A DNA stretch of 64,000 nucleotides from Quillaja saponaria (taxonomy: Eukaryota > Streptophyta > Magnoliopsida > Fabales > Quillajaceae). Shown piece after piece: positions 13,272 to 25,275 of the stretch. The position numbers and the translations under genes are program-made. The first letter of the stretch is position 1. Every line of letters starts with the position of its first letter. The stretch is taken from NCBI GenBank assembly GCA_029379385.1, contig CM055608.1:25046350-25110349 (forward strand), in the 5' to 3' direction. The notes below the pieces were generated by a model. That model had not been told where the DNA came from and made no database searches. It was given only the letters and a program-made list of their open reading frames with translations.

Positions 13272-15369
13272 ATGGATCCCGTTGCCCCAGTAAATCTTTC
13301 AGTCCTTAGACTACATGATAGCCATTGATCCGTTAGAGTTTTCGCGGATCACGAGATATGTAAATAACAAATCGATTTATCTTTAATTTTTCAATTTCAT
13401 TTTATTAGCGGAAATGTTCTTACTAATATGTTTTTAAAATTTTAGAGCGATGCCTATGTCCTGAGATGCCGTCAGAGGGAGGCAGTGTTCGGCCGAGAGA
13501 TTCTTAATAATATTAATCATCATGTATTGGAGTATATGACTATGACAGGTTTTGGTGGTGTGATCAGGGTGGGGTTTATTTAACTTGATTGGCATCTTGT
13601 GACAGCTTTAAGAACCACACATTTGGGAGATGGAGGCCGAAGACTTACACATTTCATCTACCTCACGGCGAGACCACCATCACGCTACAGGATGTTAGTA
13701 TTCTGTTCGGTTTACCTGTTGACGGTGATCCTGTCTCTGCCTAGTTGGTGTTGACATCGTAACTGAATGCGAGCGATTATTGGGAGTTGTGCCCCCTGCT
13801 ACAGCTGTTAAGGGTAACACATTGAAAATGAGTTGGTTAGGAATAACATTTCAAAATTTCCCAGCCGACGGTGATAACATAATAGCGCAGAGATATGCAC
13901 GAGCTTATATATTACAGCTGATGGGTTGATTGTTATTCACCAGTAAGACGAATACACATGTGCACATTTGTTTCTTATCTCTGCTGGAAAACCTATATGT
14001 CGCAGGACAGTACAGCTAGGGCAGTGCCTCCCTGACATGGTTGTACAGGGAGATGTGTCATGCCACTCACCTTGATGCTTTTGAAATTACTGGACCTTTG
14101 ATATTACTCCAGGTATGGGCATGAGAGAGACTACCATTTCTCGCATCAAGGAGGGAGACAGACATTCTGTGGGATAATTTCTGTCCTTTAGGCACGAGGT
14201 ATGTCAAATTATTAGTTTTATGCATTTGCTTATAATGTGTGGTACGTAAATGACTTGTAATTGACATTTTTAATTACTTGTAAGTGGAGAGTAAAGTTCA
14301 AAGTAACTCAAATCGGCCATAATGTGGTATCTTGGTATAGGGAGATGCTAGATAGGATGTCAGCAGAGCAGATAATTACAAGTTTATCTTATATTTATGT
14401 ATCATTTAACATATTCATGTTGCAATGTTTTATTTATTAAAACATTGACACTGTTTTTGGATTACAGTTTATATCACTACCATAAATTGATGATGAGCTG
14501 AGACAACTGATACCAAACTATTGTAATCGAGACCAGCATATTTGGGGTGCTAAAATACCCTTAATATGTTTTCATATTGTTGAGTATCAGAAAGTGGATA
14601 GGATAATGCATCAGTTTGGATATCAGCAACCTATACCAGAAAACCCTACGGACATTGAGGCCGATCAAACCTTGCACAATGTGATCTTCGGGGACAGGGC
14701 GTCATAGACTACCGTTGGCTACATGCTAGCCACATAGCCATTTGGGGCATGAGATACAATCTGGTCCAGACATGGGAGGTTGCATAAGGAGTTGCACATG
14801 GTTATGCTACTCATACACCCGAGTACAATGAGTGGTATAAACGTATCAGTAGGAGATATCTTACGCGAGTTGGTCTTATCCATGCTGCTACTGCTCCAGC
14901 TCCTTCCTATTCTACTCATTCGACATCATCATCATCATTGTCATCACAACGTCGCAGTCGCAGTTGCAGTAGGACTGATGTCCCTGGACCGTCGGTATCT
15001 TATGGACGTGTTAATGATGATGTCCGACTATCAGATGTGTATATTCCATCTCCAGTACATATGTCTCCACCTCCTTATATGGCCAGTACTTTATCTATGT
15101 ATCATCAGCTTATGCCGGACTTTGCACAGCAATTAAGCGAGGTTTTTAACTCTCCCATACCGCAGGTGCCATACTTTCAGTATGGTAGTACACCTGCATC
15201 ATATGACCCGGGTATGGGTTCAGGTGTGCAAGCTGAGGAAGGATTTAGCGGTGCTGATGACATACCTCAGTCAGAAGATCTTGGTGACAGGGTTGATGTA
15301 CCACCTAGGCGAAACCCTGCAAGAAGGAGAAGACCATGCCCATGTGGTACAGATGGTCATTTTTTGTAG
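13272..15369 (+). pseudogene. Plant mobile domain (MAIN/MAIL-like, PMD) pseudogene carried by the MULE
   Basis: Plant mobile domain proteins (MAIN/MAIL1 and Ser/Thr phosphatase 7 long-form relatives) occur both as host genes and as transposon passengers. Pieces readable across frames are a start MDPVAPVNLSVLRLHDSH, then near 13620-13735 the hallmark [27 protein letters not shown] (split here as [10 protein letters not shown] and [16 protein letters not shown]). Near 14050-14120 there is an LYREMCHATHLDAFEITGP-type segment, and near 14660 an LHNVIFGDRAS-type segment. The tail (14938-15369) is Ser/Pro-rich and ends in basic PPRRNPARRRRP followed by CPCGTDGH. A plausible intron is 13360-13445. 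Several stops, for example at the end of the first exon and after PVSA, and frame changes make it non-functional. It shares orientation with the transposase and lies 0.3 kb downstream. Confidence 0.85.
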
Positions 15370-15954
15370 ACCAATATGCCCAAAATCCTTATTTAAATTT
15401 TTTAATTTTTAATTTTTGTGTTTGTTACTTGTAATGGGAAAAGTCTTCCTGGTTTATGTTTTAATTTAATTATACTTGTAAATTAGAATTTATTTTTAAT
15501 AAACAAGTAGGGGTTTGCCAAACCCCCAACCACTTCAACGTGTAAATTTTCAATTGTCTAATAATAATTATTATCTTAAGTACTGAAATTATTACATAAA
15601 TCTTCAAGTATTGTTTTAATAAACAGATATGCTAGCATCACTTTATAATGAAGGATGTAATAATTAGAATAAGGTATGCAATCTTTTCATGAAATGACCA
15701 CTCATTCACGTATTTTCAATTATAAAGCATTTAAACAGTAAATGGACAGGCTGACATTACTTTACGTGTGAACAGACATGCTGACATTACTTTACACTCA
15801 CCCGTTAAATCTTTGACTACTTCAGTATATATTCAAGTGAAATTATTTTGACAATAACAAGAAATATTTGCTTATATAAACAGAATTGGTCATCAGAGTT
15901 GAAAACATCAACAACCATTTCTTATTAGAAACTCACACTCGATAACAAGAAAAA

Positions 15955-16645
15955 ATGCCAAGACAACCCTGCTCACATTGTGGCTATCATGGACTTTGTG
16001 GTGGTCACAGATCATCAACTAGAACCAGACCTGAGCCATCAACACCGAGACAACGTCTTCATCGTGTAGACAAGTATACTGATCCGAATGATGTTACATG
16101 GTATGGATCGAAAAGAGAGTTTCAATGCGTTCCTATATATTCTACCAATAGTCGAAATATTGCCGATCATATAATGGTCGGACCAGTTACTAGTGTTTCA
16201 CAAGAAAATTGGGTAGTTTGGGCAAAGGAACCTGAGTACATTAGATGGTGGGAGATAAGGTGCGAGATAGAATCATATTGTAGATTACACAAGCTGTCAG
16301 TCCCAAAAGCGATATCTGCAACTTTACCTCGTTCAACACAAGGTGAAAATAGCTCAGGTGATTGAAAGACTAAAGTCCGAAATTAACCAGATGAATCGAA
16401 GACTAGATAAGTATCATGCCTGACATGAGGCGGCTGCTCGGCAAGACGAGTTAAGAACTCTGAGGATGATGGAAGTTGAAATTGATGCGTAATATGAGAG
16501 CGATGATAACCTGTCTGACTACCCTGACAGTGATTGTGATGATGATTTCGTTCATAAGTTTTCTTCCATCGACTTTGCCAGCATGTTGTTAACAAGGACA
16601 CACATGATTTATTTCAGTATTGCCATGTGTGACAAGTTTTTCTAA
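15955..16645 (+). pseudogene. Third MULE gene, unassigned: CxxC finger then coiled coil (decayed)
   Basis: I do not recognise this family. The first open frame (15955-16365, 136 codons) starts with a Cys/His cluster, CSHCGYHGLCGGH, i.e. C-X2-C-X5-C-X2-H. A basic linker and a Trp-rich middle (WVVWAKEPEYIRWWEIRCEIE) follow. Near 16340 the reading shifts by one base. The continuation in the next frame is VIERLKSEINQMNRRLDKY, clearly heptad-like, then AAARQDELRTLRMMEVEID and a Ser/Asp-rich acidic stretch, ending with TAA at 16643-16645. That second frame has stops at 16421 (TGA) and 16490 (TAA). I infer a single ancestral protein of about 230 residues: zinc-finger-like N-terminus, coiled coil and acidic tail. 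It shares strand with the other two MULE genes and sits 0.6 kb after the PMD gene. Confidence 0.65.
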
Positions 16646-16649
16646 ATAA

Positions 16650-17350
16650 ATTATAGTATTCATAATATGTATTTGATTAATATAAGTGTTCCATTAATTT
16701 TTAAAATAATTTAATGTTTTTTTTTTTTTACTAAATCATTTCAAATAAGTTAAAAAATTATAGTAACTTTAAATTCAAAAATATAGTAAAATTTAAAATT
16801 TGCAATATCATCAATTTAAAAATTTAAAAATATCATAAACCATATAAAAACATTATGATACACTATAAAATTAAAAATTATCAAAATCTTAAATTCTAAA
16901 AATACCAAATTTTAAAATTTTAAACTGTCATATCTATAAATTTAAAATTTATCATATATTTTTAATTCCATATAATTATTATACACTTTAAAAATTAAAT
17001 ATATCATAAACTATAAATATATAAATTAACTTATACTTTATATTTAAAGATATCATGAACTTTAAAAATATTTATGATAAAATTCAAATATTTCAAAAAT
17101 CTTAAATTCAAAAATTTTTAATTATCATATACTTTAAATTTATAAATATTATATACTATAAATTAAAAAATTTCTATATATTTTAAAAATATCATACAAT
17201 AAAAAATTTAAATTTAAAAATTATAATATATTTCACAAAAACTCACTTATAAATTAATCATATATTTGAAATTTTTTTAAATTTCAAAAACCCATAAAAA
17301 ATAAAAAAATTTACAAAACTCATGAAAAAAATAAAATAAATGGATCTGAA
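16650..17350. other. AT-rich non-coding stretch near right end of MULE
   Basis: Loosely repeated phrases of the form ATCATA-AA(C/T)TTTAAA-A-TT-AAA give a quasi-periodic low-complexity texture. No coding frame is seen. Confidence 0.55.
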
Positions 17351-17561
17351 ATATGAAGGCGTACATTTATTGGAGGAGAGGGAGTTGTAATATAGAGGGG
17401 AGGGGGAAATTATTGGAGGTTAGAAAAATTATTGTACGTAGGTTGCAATGCTATGAAGAAATTATTGTGCGGGAAAAAAATTGTGAGGCAACCCTATCAT
17501 TGCAGCGTTGCAGCCTGCAACGCTGCAGCCACTACCCTGTAAGGGTGCAGGAAATTGCACA

Positions 17562-17674
17562 GGCCTGAAACCGACTTTTCAAAAGTCGGTTGTCAGGACA
17601 TTATTTGTCCCCCCACGGGCGACAAACTTTCAATGAAACTGACTTTTGTAAAGTCAGTTTCAAAGCTCATTTAA
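17562..17674. repeat. Two subterminal hairpins, right end of MULE
   Basis: CTGAAACCGACTTTT / AAAAGTCGGTT (about 17566-17593) and TGAAACTGACTTT / AAAGTCAGTTTCA (about 17636-17670) are two palindromes. They share the GAAAC-Y-GACTTT arm with the left-end hairpin at 8902-8935. Confidence 0.8.
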
Positions 17675-17739
17675 TTTGGCTAGCGTGGCGCGTGAGGTGT
17701 GTGATGTGGGTAAGTGGGGTACATGGCATGCTTAGTCGT

Positions 17740-17848
17740 TTTCAAAAACCGATTTTGAAAATGCGATTTTAGAGTTTACCCCACCTTTTGGCTATTAAAC
17801 TAAAAAAATTATCACTTTGTATATTTGGACCCTTCTGTCCAAAAACTC
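17740..17848 (-). repeat. Right terminal inverted repeat of the MULE
   Basis: The reverse complement begins GAGTTTTTGGACAGAAGGG and aligns with 8718-8824. The inner edge is near the TTCAAAAACCGATTTTGAAAA segment. Confidence 0.85.
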
Positions 17849-17857
17849 GAGATATGG
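17849..17857. repeat. Right target-site duplication of the MULE
   Basis: GAGATATGG, paired with GAGATACGG at 8709-8717 (one transition). Confidence 0.85.
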
Positions 17858-19524
17858 GCCTGCTGCTGTGCCCGGAACGTTTTTGTTTGGTCGTTCAACT
17901 GACGTGGATGCATCTCAGCCGTCATTGGTATTAAATTTTTGTCAGTTATCTATACTCTTAATTTAGAAAGAATTATATTTGATACGAGCCTAATTTATAC
18001 ATAATAGTAAATATCATCATTAACACCAAACACTAATTATAATTGTAAATTTTATTTACTAATATAACATTATACCTAATAATATATCTAGTAACATAAC
18101 ATTAAATGTAGGTTTTATTTTAGAGTTTTCCTAACAAATATTTTAATTACACTTGTTAAGCTTCTTTAAATATAAAATTTATAATATTTATTACGAGAGT
18201 TATTACAATTTTAATGTTATTTAATATATAAATTATTAAATTATTGAAAATTTTGATTTTTAAATATCATATTTATTACAACTTAACTAGTATTTTTATA
18301 ACACTTGTTAGAAAAAACTATTTATTTAAGTCATGTAATTATTTCTAATCCCACAATGATTGCTATATAATCCTGATTTTATCTTCCGAACCCCTTAAAA
18401 AGTATATATAGATCCTACCATTTGATTTTCTGAGCTTCTCCACCCTTTGGTAGAAATCAAGCAATATTTAAAATCGTACCACTTAATTCTCTTTAGTTCA
18501 CTTGCCCCTTGGTCCAAATCAAGCAATATTTAAAATTGTAATAACTAAGTCGTGTTTTTATTGTTTTTATCACATAGACATTATTTGTTTTGAAGAAAGG
18601 CATAGATTATTATAAATTTAAATTTTGAGCCTATAAAATAAATAAATAAAATGTACAAATAATATTTATATTAATCTATTGAATAAATGTGATATAATCT
18701 ATGTTTTGTTATTAATTTGAATATTTGATATTCTTGATAATTTGATTTCGAATAAAATGTTGTTGGTTATTTGCAACGACAACGACAATATAGATTGTTG
18801 TTAAGAATGTAGTTGATGAATCTTTGATGATACGTGATTTGATTGCGAAAGTCGAATGCTTGTGGTCAAGTTCCAATTGTAAAAAGAAGACTTGAATTTG
18901 TTTTTTCTTGTGAGATTATCAGTTGATTATTGAGTTATTCTTATGAGATTATCCACTGATTATTGAATTTTCATGAACTTAGAGTTTGATCACAAATGTT
19001 GAATTATAGGACATGAACTCGTGAAGCTTAATCTCAAACAAGTTGACGATGATCACAATTTATTCTTCTTATAGGGTCTTGGGACTTAAGAATTATGCAG
19101 AGCTCTAGTGCCTTCTCTTCTCCTTTTGTTTTTATAGGGATTTTGGAGAGAGCTAGTTGAAACATATGGCTATATTCCATTGGGTATTTTGTGATTTTGT
19201 TGATATTTAATGTCATGTATATAGGATATGTGGCGTCAGGGAATTGGTATCCTCACTCTTTTTAGTGTTAAATAAATTTCAATTTTATCCCATTAATAAA
19301 TTCTCTAAAATAAAAATCAAACAAATATTAGTTAAGTTATATTCTTTAAGTTGTATAATTTGGCACTTTCTCTTTGAAAATTACTAAAAATCTAACAATT
19401 TAACAAAGAGAAAAACATATCCAATAATTCAATTTCTTTTAATCTATTTGAATTTTTTTTTATTGACACTTAATAATCTATTTCATAATTATATTATAAA
19501 TATGCATTTCACTTAACTACAAAA

Positions 19525-19625
19525 TTTTTGAAGGAGCAAGTTGATTCATTTAAGTAAAGTATATTGGTGTTATATACCAAGAACCTAAGATTGAATCTTG
19601 TGTTCACCTGTGAGGGGTATATGAA
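19525..19625 (+). repeat. Possible degraded SINE-like (tRNA-derived) head
   Basis: The phrase order GTTGATTCATTTAAGTAAAG ... ACCTAAGATTGAATCTTG ... CACCTGTGAGG resembles the A-box/B-box layout of plant tRNA-derived SINEs, with a weak B-box. Ends and target duplications were not found, so the call is tentative. Confidence 0.3.
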
Positions 19626-20424
19626 AAATGAGAGACATCTCACATTATTGAGCTCATATGCCCAAATAGACTTTTTGACCAAAAAAAAACCTTTAAAAGC
19701 TATCAATTTTATTAGCTCGGCATCTTTTTGGTCTCATTCTCTTCTTATTAGAAATTATAACCACAATTTGATTATTCGGATTAGAATTGCAAAGTTATTT
19801 ACTATTTTCATGAAACAACTTTACATCCATACGAATTACTAAATTTTATTCCGTGGAACAAATATATTAAGAAAAATTATTATGATCAATATATTAATAA
19901 TATATTTAATTATATTATAATCATAAAAAATATTTATCTTCATTGACAAAATTTTCTTAATCCTCCGCTGCGTGGCATGATTTATTGATCAATTTATGTA
20001 ATTGATTTAAAAAAAAAATATTCCAGATAATTTTGATGTCTATATGAAATGTGGCTTGATGCCATTGGCCACAAACTTACAACTAATACTTTGTACACAC
20101 ACTGATTAGTTTGAAATTCTGCCTTCTAAAAATTACTATTTAATTTTTCATTTGTTAAAAGAAATTACTAAAAAAAAGTGATGCTAAAACTTCTTGAACC
20201 TGTGTATAAATTTGGATCCCATGAGTTTTTAATAGTATTAGATGAGCTTTTCGCCCATTGGTTAAAATCAATTATTTAAAATCTTACTACTAATTTTTTG
20301 ATTTTTCCCACCTTTTGTCGAAATCAAGTCATATTTAGGATTTAAATCTTCAAAATGAAAAATAAAATTTATTTTATTTTAAATAAATTTTATAACTCGT
20401 AAAATCAAATTTCTTGTTTACAAT

Positions 20425-20482
20425 ATAAAAAAAGTGTAGAATTCATTTTCATTTAATTAGAAATGAATTCTACATTTTTTCA
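20425..20482. repeat. Perfect hairpin of MITE-like DNA
   Basis: GTAGAATTCATTT (20436-20448) is mirrored by AAATGAATTCTAC (20461-20473) around a ~12 bp loop. A/T-rich flanks extend the stem. A TTTGGAAC phrase follows at about 20485. Similar TTTGGAAC / GTTCCAAAC ends recur near 21850 and 34230. Confidence 0.6.
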
Positions 20483-22429
20483 TGTTTGGAACAGAGAAAA
20501 TAATGTAAAATTTAAATAAAATTTATTTAAAATTCACATTTTATTCAATTATAGATTCTAGATCAAATAGATTAGATTTTATTTTATAAAATTCATCTAA
20601 GATAAGTTATTATTATTTTTCTATCTGAAATGACTTTTTTATTCTTAATATTACATATATTTTTCATCTTATATGTTCACCTAATTAATTTCAAGTCTTT
20701 TCCTCTTAACTTGTTTTTGATTCATTGAACAACAATTAAAGTCTTGTCTTTATATTTTTAATTGATCAATTATAATATTAATTAAAATAATTGAGGATAG
20801 AATCAGAAAAATGGAGAGTTATACAATACCCAATTGGTTTTGTTAGGAATTAGAAACCCAAAACACGTGTCACTCTATCAAAGTGTTAATTTTCCTTGAT
20901 TGAATCACTCTCGTCCAATTTTTATGACCTGCTACCATATTGCACTTTCTTCTTTAAAATTGATTTTAACCCACAATAATTTTACATAATTATATATTTT
21001 CTCCATGTACTAAAATATTTTTTTTACTGTTTCACCCATTATTGATTTAGGCTAAACTACTCTTTTGGGGTTTATAGTTTGCCTCAAATTTCACTTTAGT
21101 CCATATATTAACAATATTTTATTAAATTATGCCTCTTCACTTAATTTTTTAAATGAAAAAAAAAAACTCAAATTTCCGATTAACAACATGTAATAATATT
21201 TTACTAAAGAAAAAAAAAAACTACAAATAAAAGAAAAATATTCATAACAAATTACCATTGCGGTGCCTCTACCTTCACCTCCATAGCCTTCCATATTGAC
21301 TGCTCTGCTTCCAACTATCTAACTTCCGTGACTAAAACACATCACGAAACACACCAATTCAAACCAAAGAGCTTTGTTTTCTTGATTGCTCTGAATTTAA
21401 TTTTGCAAAAATTTATTTTGAGTTAAAATATTTCAGGGACTAAACTAATATTAAGGACGAAAATATAGTTTAGCTTAAATTCAATTTAAGTTAAATATTT
21501 TTTCCATACTATCTTTCAATTTTTTTTTAATAAAACTATCATTGAACTAAAAATATAAAAACGAGACAATAATTGTTATTCAATAAACAAAAGACAAGTT
21601 GAGAAGAATTTTGTTTTGAAGTTGGTTAAGTTATCACGTGCAATGAAGTGTTTGTGGACTTTTCATTAATTTATAAAAATTTAAAATAATATATAATATT
21701 AAAAATACAAATGTTATTTAAAGTGAAATAAAATAATAATTTATCTCACATATATTTTATAAAAATATAAAATTTATTTTATTTGATGTAAAATTTAAAA
21801 TTGAATAAAATATGAATTTATTTAATTATTTTTTTTATCCTTTCTTTAGTTCCAAACATATAAAAAAAAGAAAAGAATTATTCAATATTTTTTTAAGGTT
21901 TCAAAGGCAACTTACGTAAAAAATGGCTATTTGTTTCTTTTGGGGCCCCAAGTTGGTTAGCGGTTACTACGTCAAACCAAACAAAATGAAGAACCGGGTT
22001 TTTTTTTAGTTTTGAATCTCTTCTTGAGCGATCACCGAGTCGACACGTCCGGTCTCCTCCATTGGTCCCGGGCCAAGGTCATCTTCACTTGCCTTCTCCG
22101 TTCTACTCCAACTACTTTTTTCCATTTTCACAGTTCTTTAACGAATCGAATTTTCCTTTTCAAATTGTTGTTATTCGTGAAATTTTATTCGTAATTCTTT
22201 CTATTTTTTCAATGGGTTTTGATATACGTTGTAAAGATTCGAAATTTTCCTAAGAAAATTAGGATCGGAATAGGTAAGGAAATTGAGCAGACAGATTGGA
22301 GAAGAATTCGAAGAGGAGGGTTTTGACGCCATTGGGATTCGGGTTAACTTCCATTAGAGCTTAGTACCATCTTGCAAGCTTTCCAAGTTTCAGAATTTTG
22401 AGCGGGGAAGAGAAGGGTATTAGGGAAAA

Positions 22430-25210
22430 ATGAGCGATCAAGATCCTTCCATGTCGGAAACGATGATTGATTCTGATGCCTCTCGGATTGGGGGAGTAAA
22501 GGAATGGCTTACTAAGACTTTTGAAGCAGCTGGTAAAGTTGTCCCGGAATTTGAATACACCCCTCGAAGTGTAGTTCACTTACACAGTCTGTTAACTGTT
22601 TCTAAGGCCAAGGACGACGCCTCCCGCCTTGTTGCCCATGATTTCCGCCAAAAGGCTGTAGAATACAGGTCTCAAGGTTGGTTTTTCTAAACAAAATGAT
22701 TGGTGTATTATTAAAGTGTCTGCGTGGAGATGATGATAACTACATTTGATGGTTTCTGGTCTTATTTTCATGTTGTTTATGTTGAAAATAGTTAGTTGAT
22801 ATTGTAATTGACTTCTCTATAAACAGAACCTGTGTTTTGTGGTTTGATGATTGCAGCTGCCAGAATTAGAGAAATATTGGAGAACGTGGGTTTGGCGCAA
22901 GATGGTTTACCCTCAAATGTGGTTTCCTCAGCACAGGCTCTTGCAAATGTGGCTAATTTGTTGAATATAAGAGATACCGAACTAAGTAGGTAGGTTTAGT
23001 CATTAGTTTTGATGTGTGAATATATTGTGCATATATCTTTTGTCTTCTACAACAAAGTCTGACCTGTTTAACTGTTTCAGCTATCTTGTAGCAATGGGTG
23101 ATATTTCATTACGAAAGACTGACATGGAGGAGAAAAAGGGTAAATTACAGCAGGAGTCAAAAATTCTTCTTGATTACACGAGAAAGGCAATAGCCAGGCT
23201 TACTTATTTGAAAAGGTATGTCTGGTGGAAATATGCTTTTTAAACTTTGTGAATACTATTCTTGTAAAATTTATATGTGGATATTACAATTTAAGAGAAT
23301 GTTCCAACTTTGTGTAAGAGATGCTCATCTTTTCTTATAAATATATTGTGGAACAAATTTCCTAGGACACTTGCACAGTTAGAAGATGATGTAGCTCCAT
23401 GTGAGGTTCAGATGGAGAATTGGAAGACAAACTTTGCAGGTTTATGGCTGCAAAAAGAGCGGCAATACATGCAACAGTATGTCAACTACAAGGTATAGAA
23501 AATCATATAAAGTTTTTTTCGAAAATCAGTTCCATCGCTGAAAAGCAATATTATTTATTCAGCATAAGGAAGCATTCTCATTATAGACCTTTTTATGGGG
23601 AAGGGAAAAATTTAACAGGGTCCCCAAATGTTAAAGCAATATGACCATTAAGGAGTCAAAAAGTTAATATTGAAACTTGGTCCCCTAATGATAATGCAAT
23701 ATGGACCATTGGGGAGTCAAAAGTTAATATTGAAACTTGGAATGGTATGAGCATTATGGATTGATTGATATTAAACACAGGGCAACATTTCGAAGTCAAA
23801 GCTTGATTTTGTTGTGTCAATGGAGCTCTTTTAATCGTGAAAAATTTGGCAAGTTAAATTAGCTAGAAAGGGGTATTAACATATACTATTTTTAAAGTGA
23901 AACTTAAATCTTGGTCATTTATTCAAAAAAATATTTAAAAATGAAGCCTAAATAACCTGCCCGACTGCACTTGATTAATTTTATTGAAGGTATGTAATAA
24001 AATTGTTTTACAGAAAACATAGTTGTGGGTGCAACATCTTTTATCTATATACATTAGTTTGGATTTTTTAAACAGGCCTGATCTTGTAGCTGTCAGCTCA
24101 ACTCAACTAAGACTTGAACCCAAACTAGTTGAGGTTTTGCTACAAGACTCCTTTTCCTCTATTTGCATCAACTCAAGACGTCTTTTTCAGTGAAGACCGT
24201 GACACAAACATATCTTTATCAAGAACTTCTCTCTACGTAAATTTTGGTCTTCCTCTACCTCTCCTAACCCTTGCACTCGCACCATGTCACCTTTCCTAAC
24301 TACAACTTCCACCGGCCTACGCAGGATATATCCAAACCACGATAAGTAGTTTTCTGATTTTCTCTCCTTTTCGCTTCAATGGGTGCAACATTAATCTTCC
24401 TATCTATTTCCTCATTTCTTATCCTATCTCTCATTGTATGCTTGGTCATCCTTGTCAATAGTTGCATTTCAACACCCATCTTATGCAAGTGTTATTTCTT
24501 AACTTCCCAACATTCGAAACCATGCAACATAACCTGTCTCATGGCCATCCTATTGAATTTTCCTTTCAACCTACAATATTTGTATTTGGGAAAAAACTTA
24601 TATTCTAATGACTTTTCTTGCTTGCTTTCATTTCTTTCTTTCTTTGAAATGAATGTTGGTTTTGATTGAACCTCTCTTTTGTCTAGTACTTTGGAATTTT
24701 CAAGTTTTGGATCAAGTAGTTTTAATTGCATAGATTGCAAGTGCTTGTTCTTGGGCTTCACTCTTTGTCTTTTGACAATGTAATCTGATTCCAATTGTAT
24801 TTGTACAGATGTATAGACCAAAACTGCTCTTTCATTAAAATTTTAAAATTAGGCATAACAAGAATGTTATGGATATCACATAAATGCTTGGGGCTGTGGC
24901 TCACCTGGGCTACAGTTATAGATGGTTAAGTCTTGAATCACCTGATTCAACATTGGAGTAGAATACATGAAATTTATGACAATGAATGGACCATGGATCA
25001 AGAGAGACTACTGCATTGTGTGATTAAAGAAGCACCGTGGGTCCTCTTGTAGTTTTGTCGTGAAAAACTATGGTGGCTAGTATCTTTAGTTCATTACTTG
25101 TTGCAGTTACTTAAGTTGATGGCTGCAGAAAAATACAGAAAACCTAGACATTTATGACAAAAGATAGGACCATGGACCGGAGAGGCATTGGTGCATCATT
25201 ATATTGAATC

Positions 25211-25275
<65 letters not shown>

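Larger units (their letters stand above)
8718..17848 (+). mobile_element. Three-gene Mutator-like DNA transposon (MULE), 9131 bp, decayed
   Basis: The boundaries are set by terminal inverted repeats of about 107 bp. The left begins GGGTTTTTGTACAGAAG; the right, reverse-complemented, begins GAGTTTTTGGACAGAAG. Both share inner blocks such as TAATTTTTTTAGT and ATTTTCAAAA. A 9 bp target duplication lies outside them. Cargo, all plus strand, is a MuDR-type transposase (10445-12977), a plant-mobile-domain gene (13272-15369) and a third short gene (15955-16645). All three are interrupted by stops or frameshifts, so this copy is not autonomous. Subterminal hairpins and tandem repeats sit inside both ends. 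Very AT-rich non-coding stretches (about 9280-10430 and 16650-17340) hold no recognisable gene. MULEs that carry plant-mobile-domain genes are known in angiosperms; the third gene I cannot assign. Confidence 0.93.
17858..22429. other. Intergenic AT-rich region; ancestral YSL7 upstream DNA, repeats, AUG1 promoter
   Basis: I see no gene. The first ~80 bases (with TGACGTGG near 17899) would have been contiguous with the YSL7 leader before the MULE inserted. Two near copies of an AAATCAAGCAATATTTAAAAT phrase lie at about 18456-18545, with a weaker third near 20315. A G-box (ACACGTGTCA) is at about 20863. The last few hundred bases, more GC-rich from 22010, are likely the promoter and 5' UTR of AUG1. 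Confidence 0.5.

Noticed and set aside
24379..24669. Plus-strand frame with a hydrophobic start in AUG1 intron 4
   Set aside because: It is the reverse strand of the LINE remnant; the coding relationship is on the minus strand.
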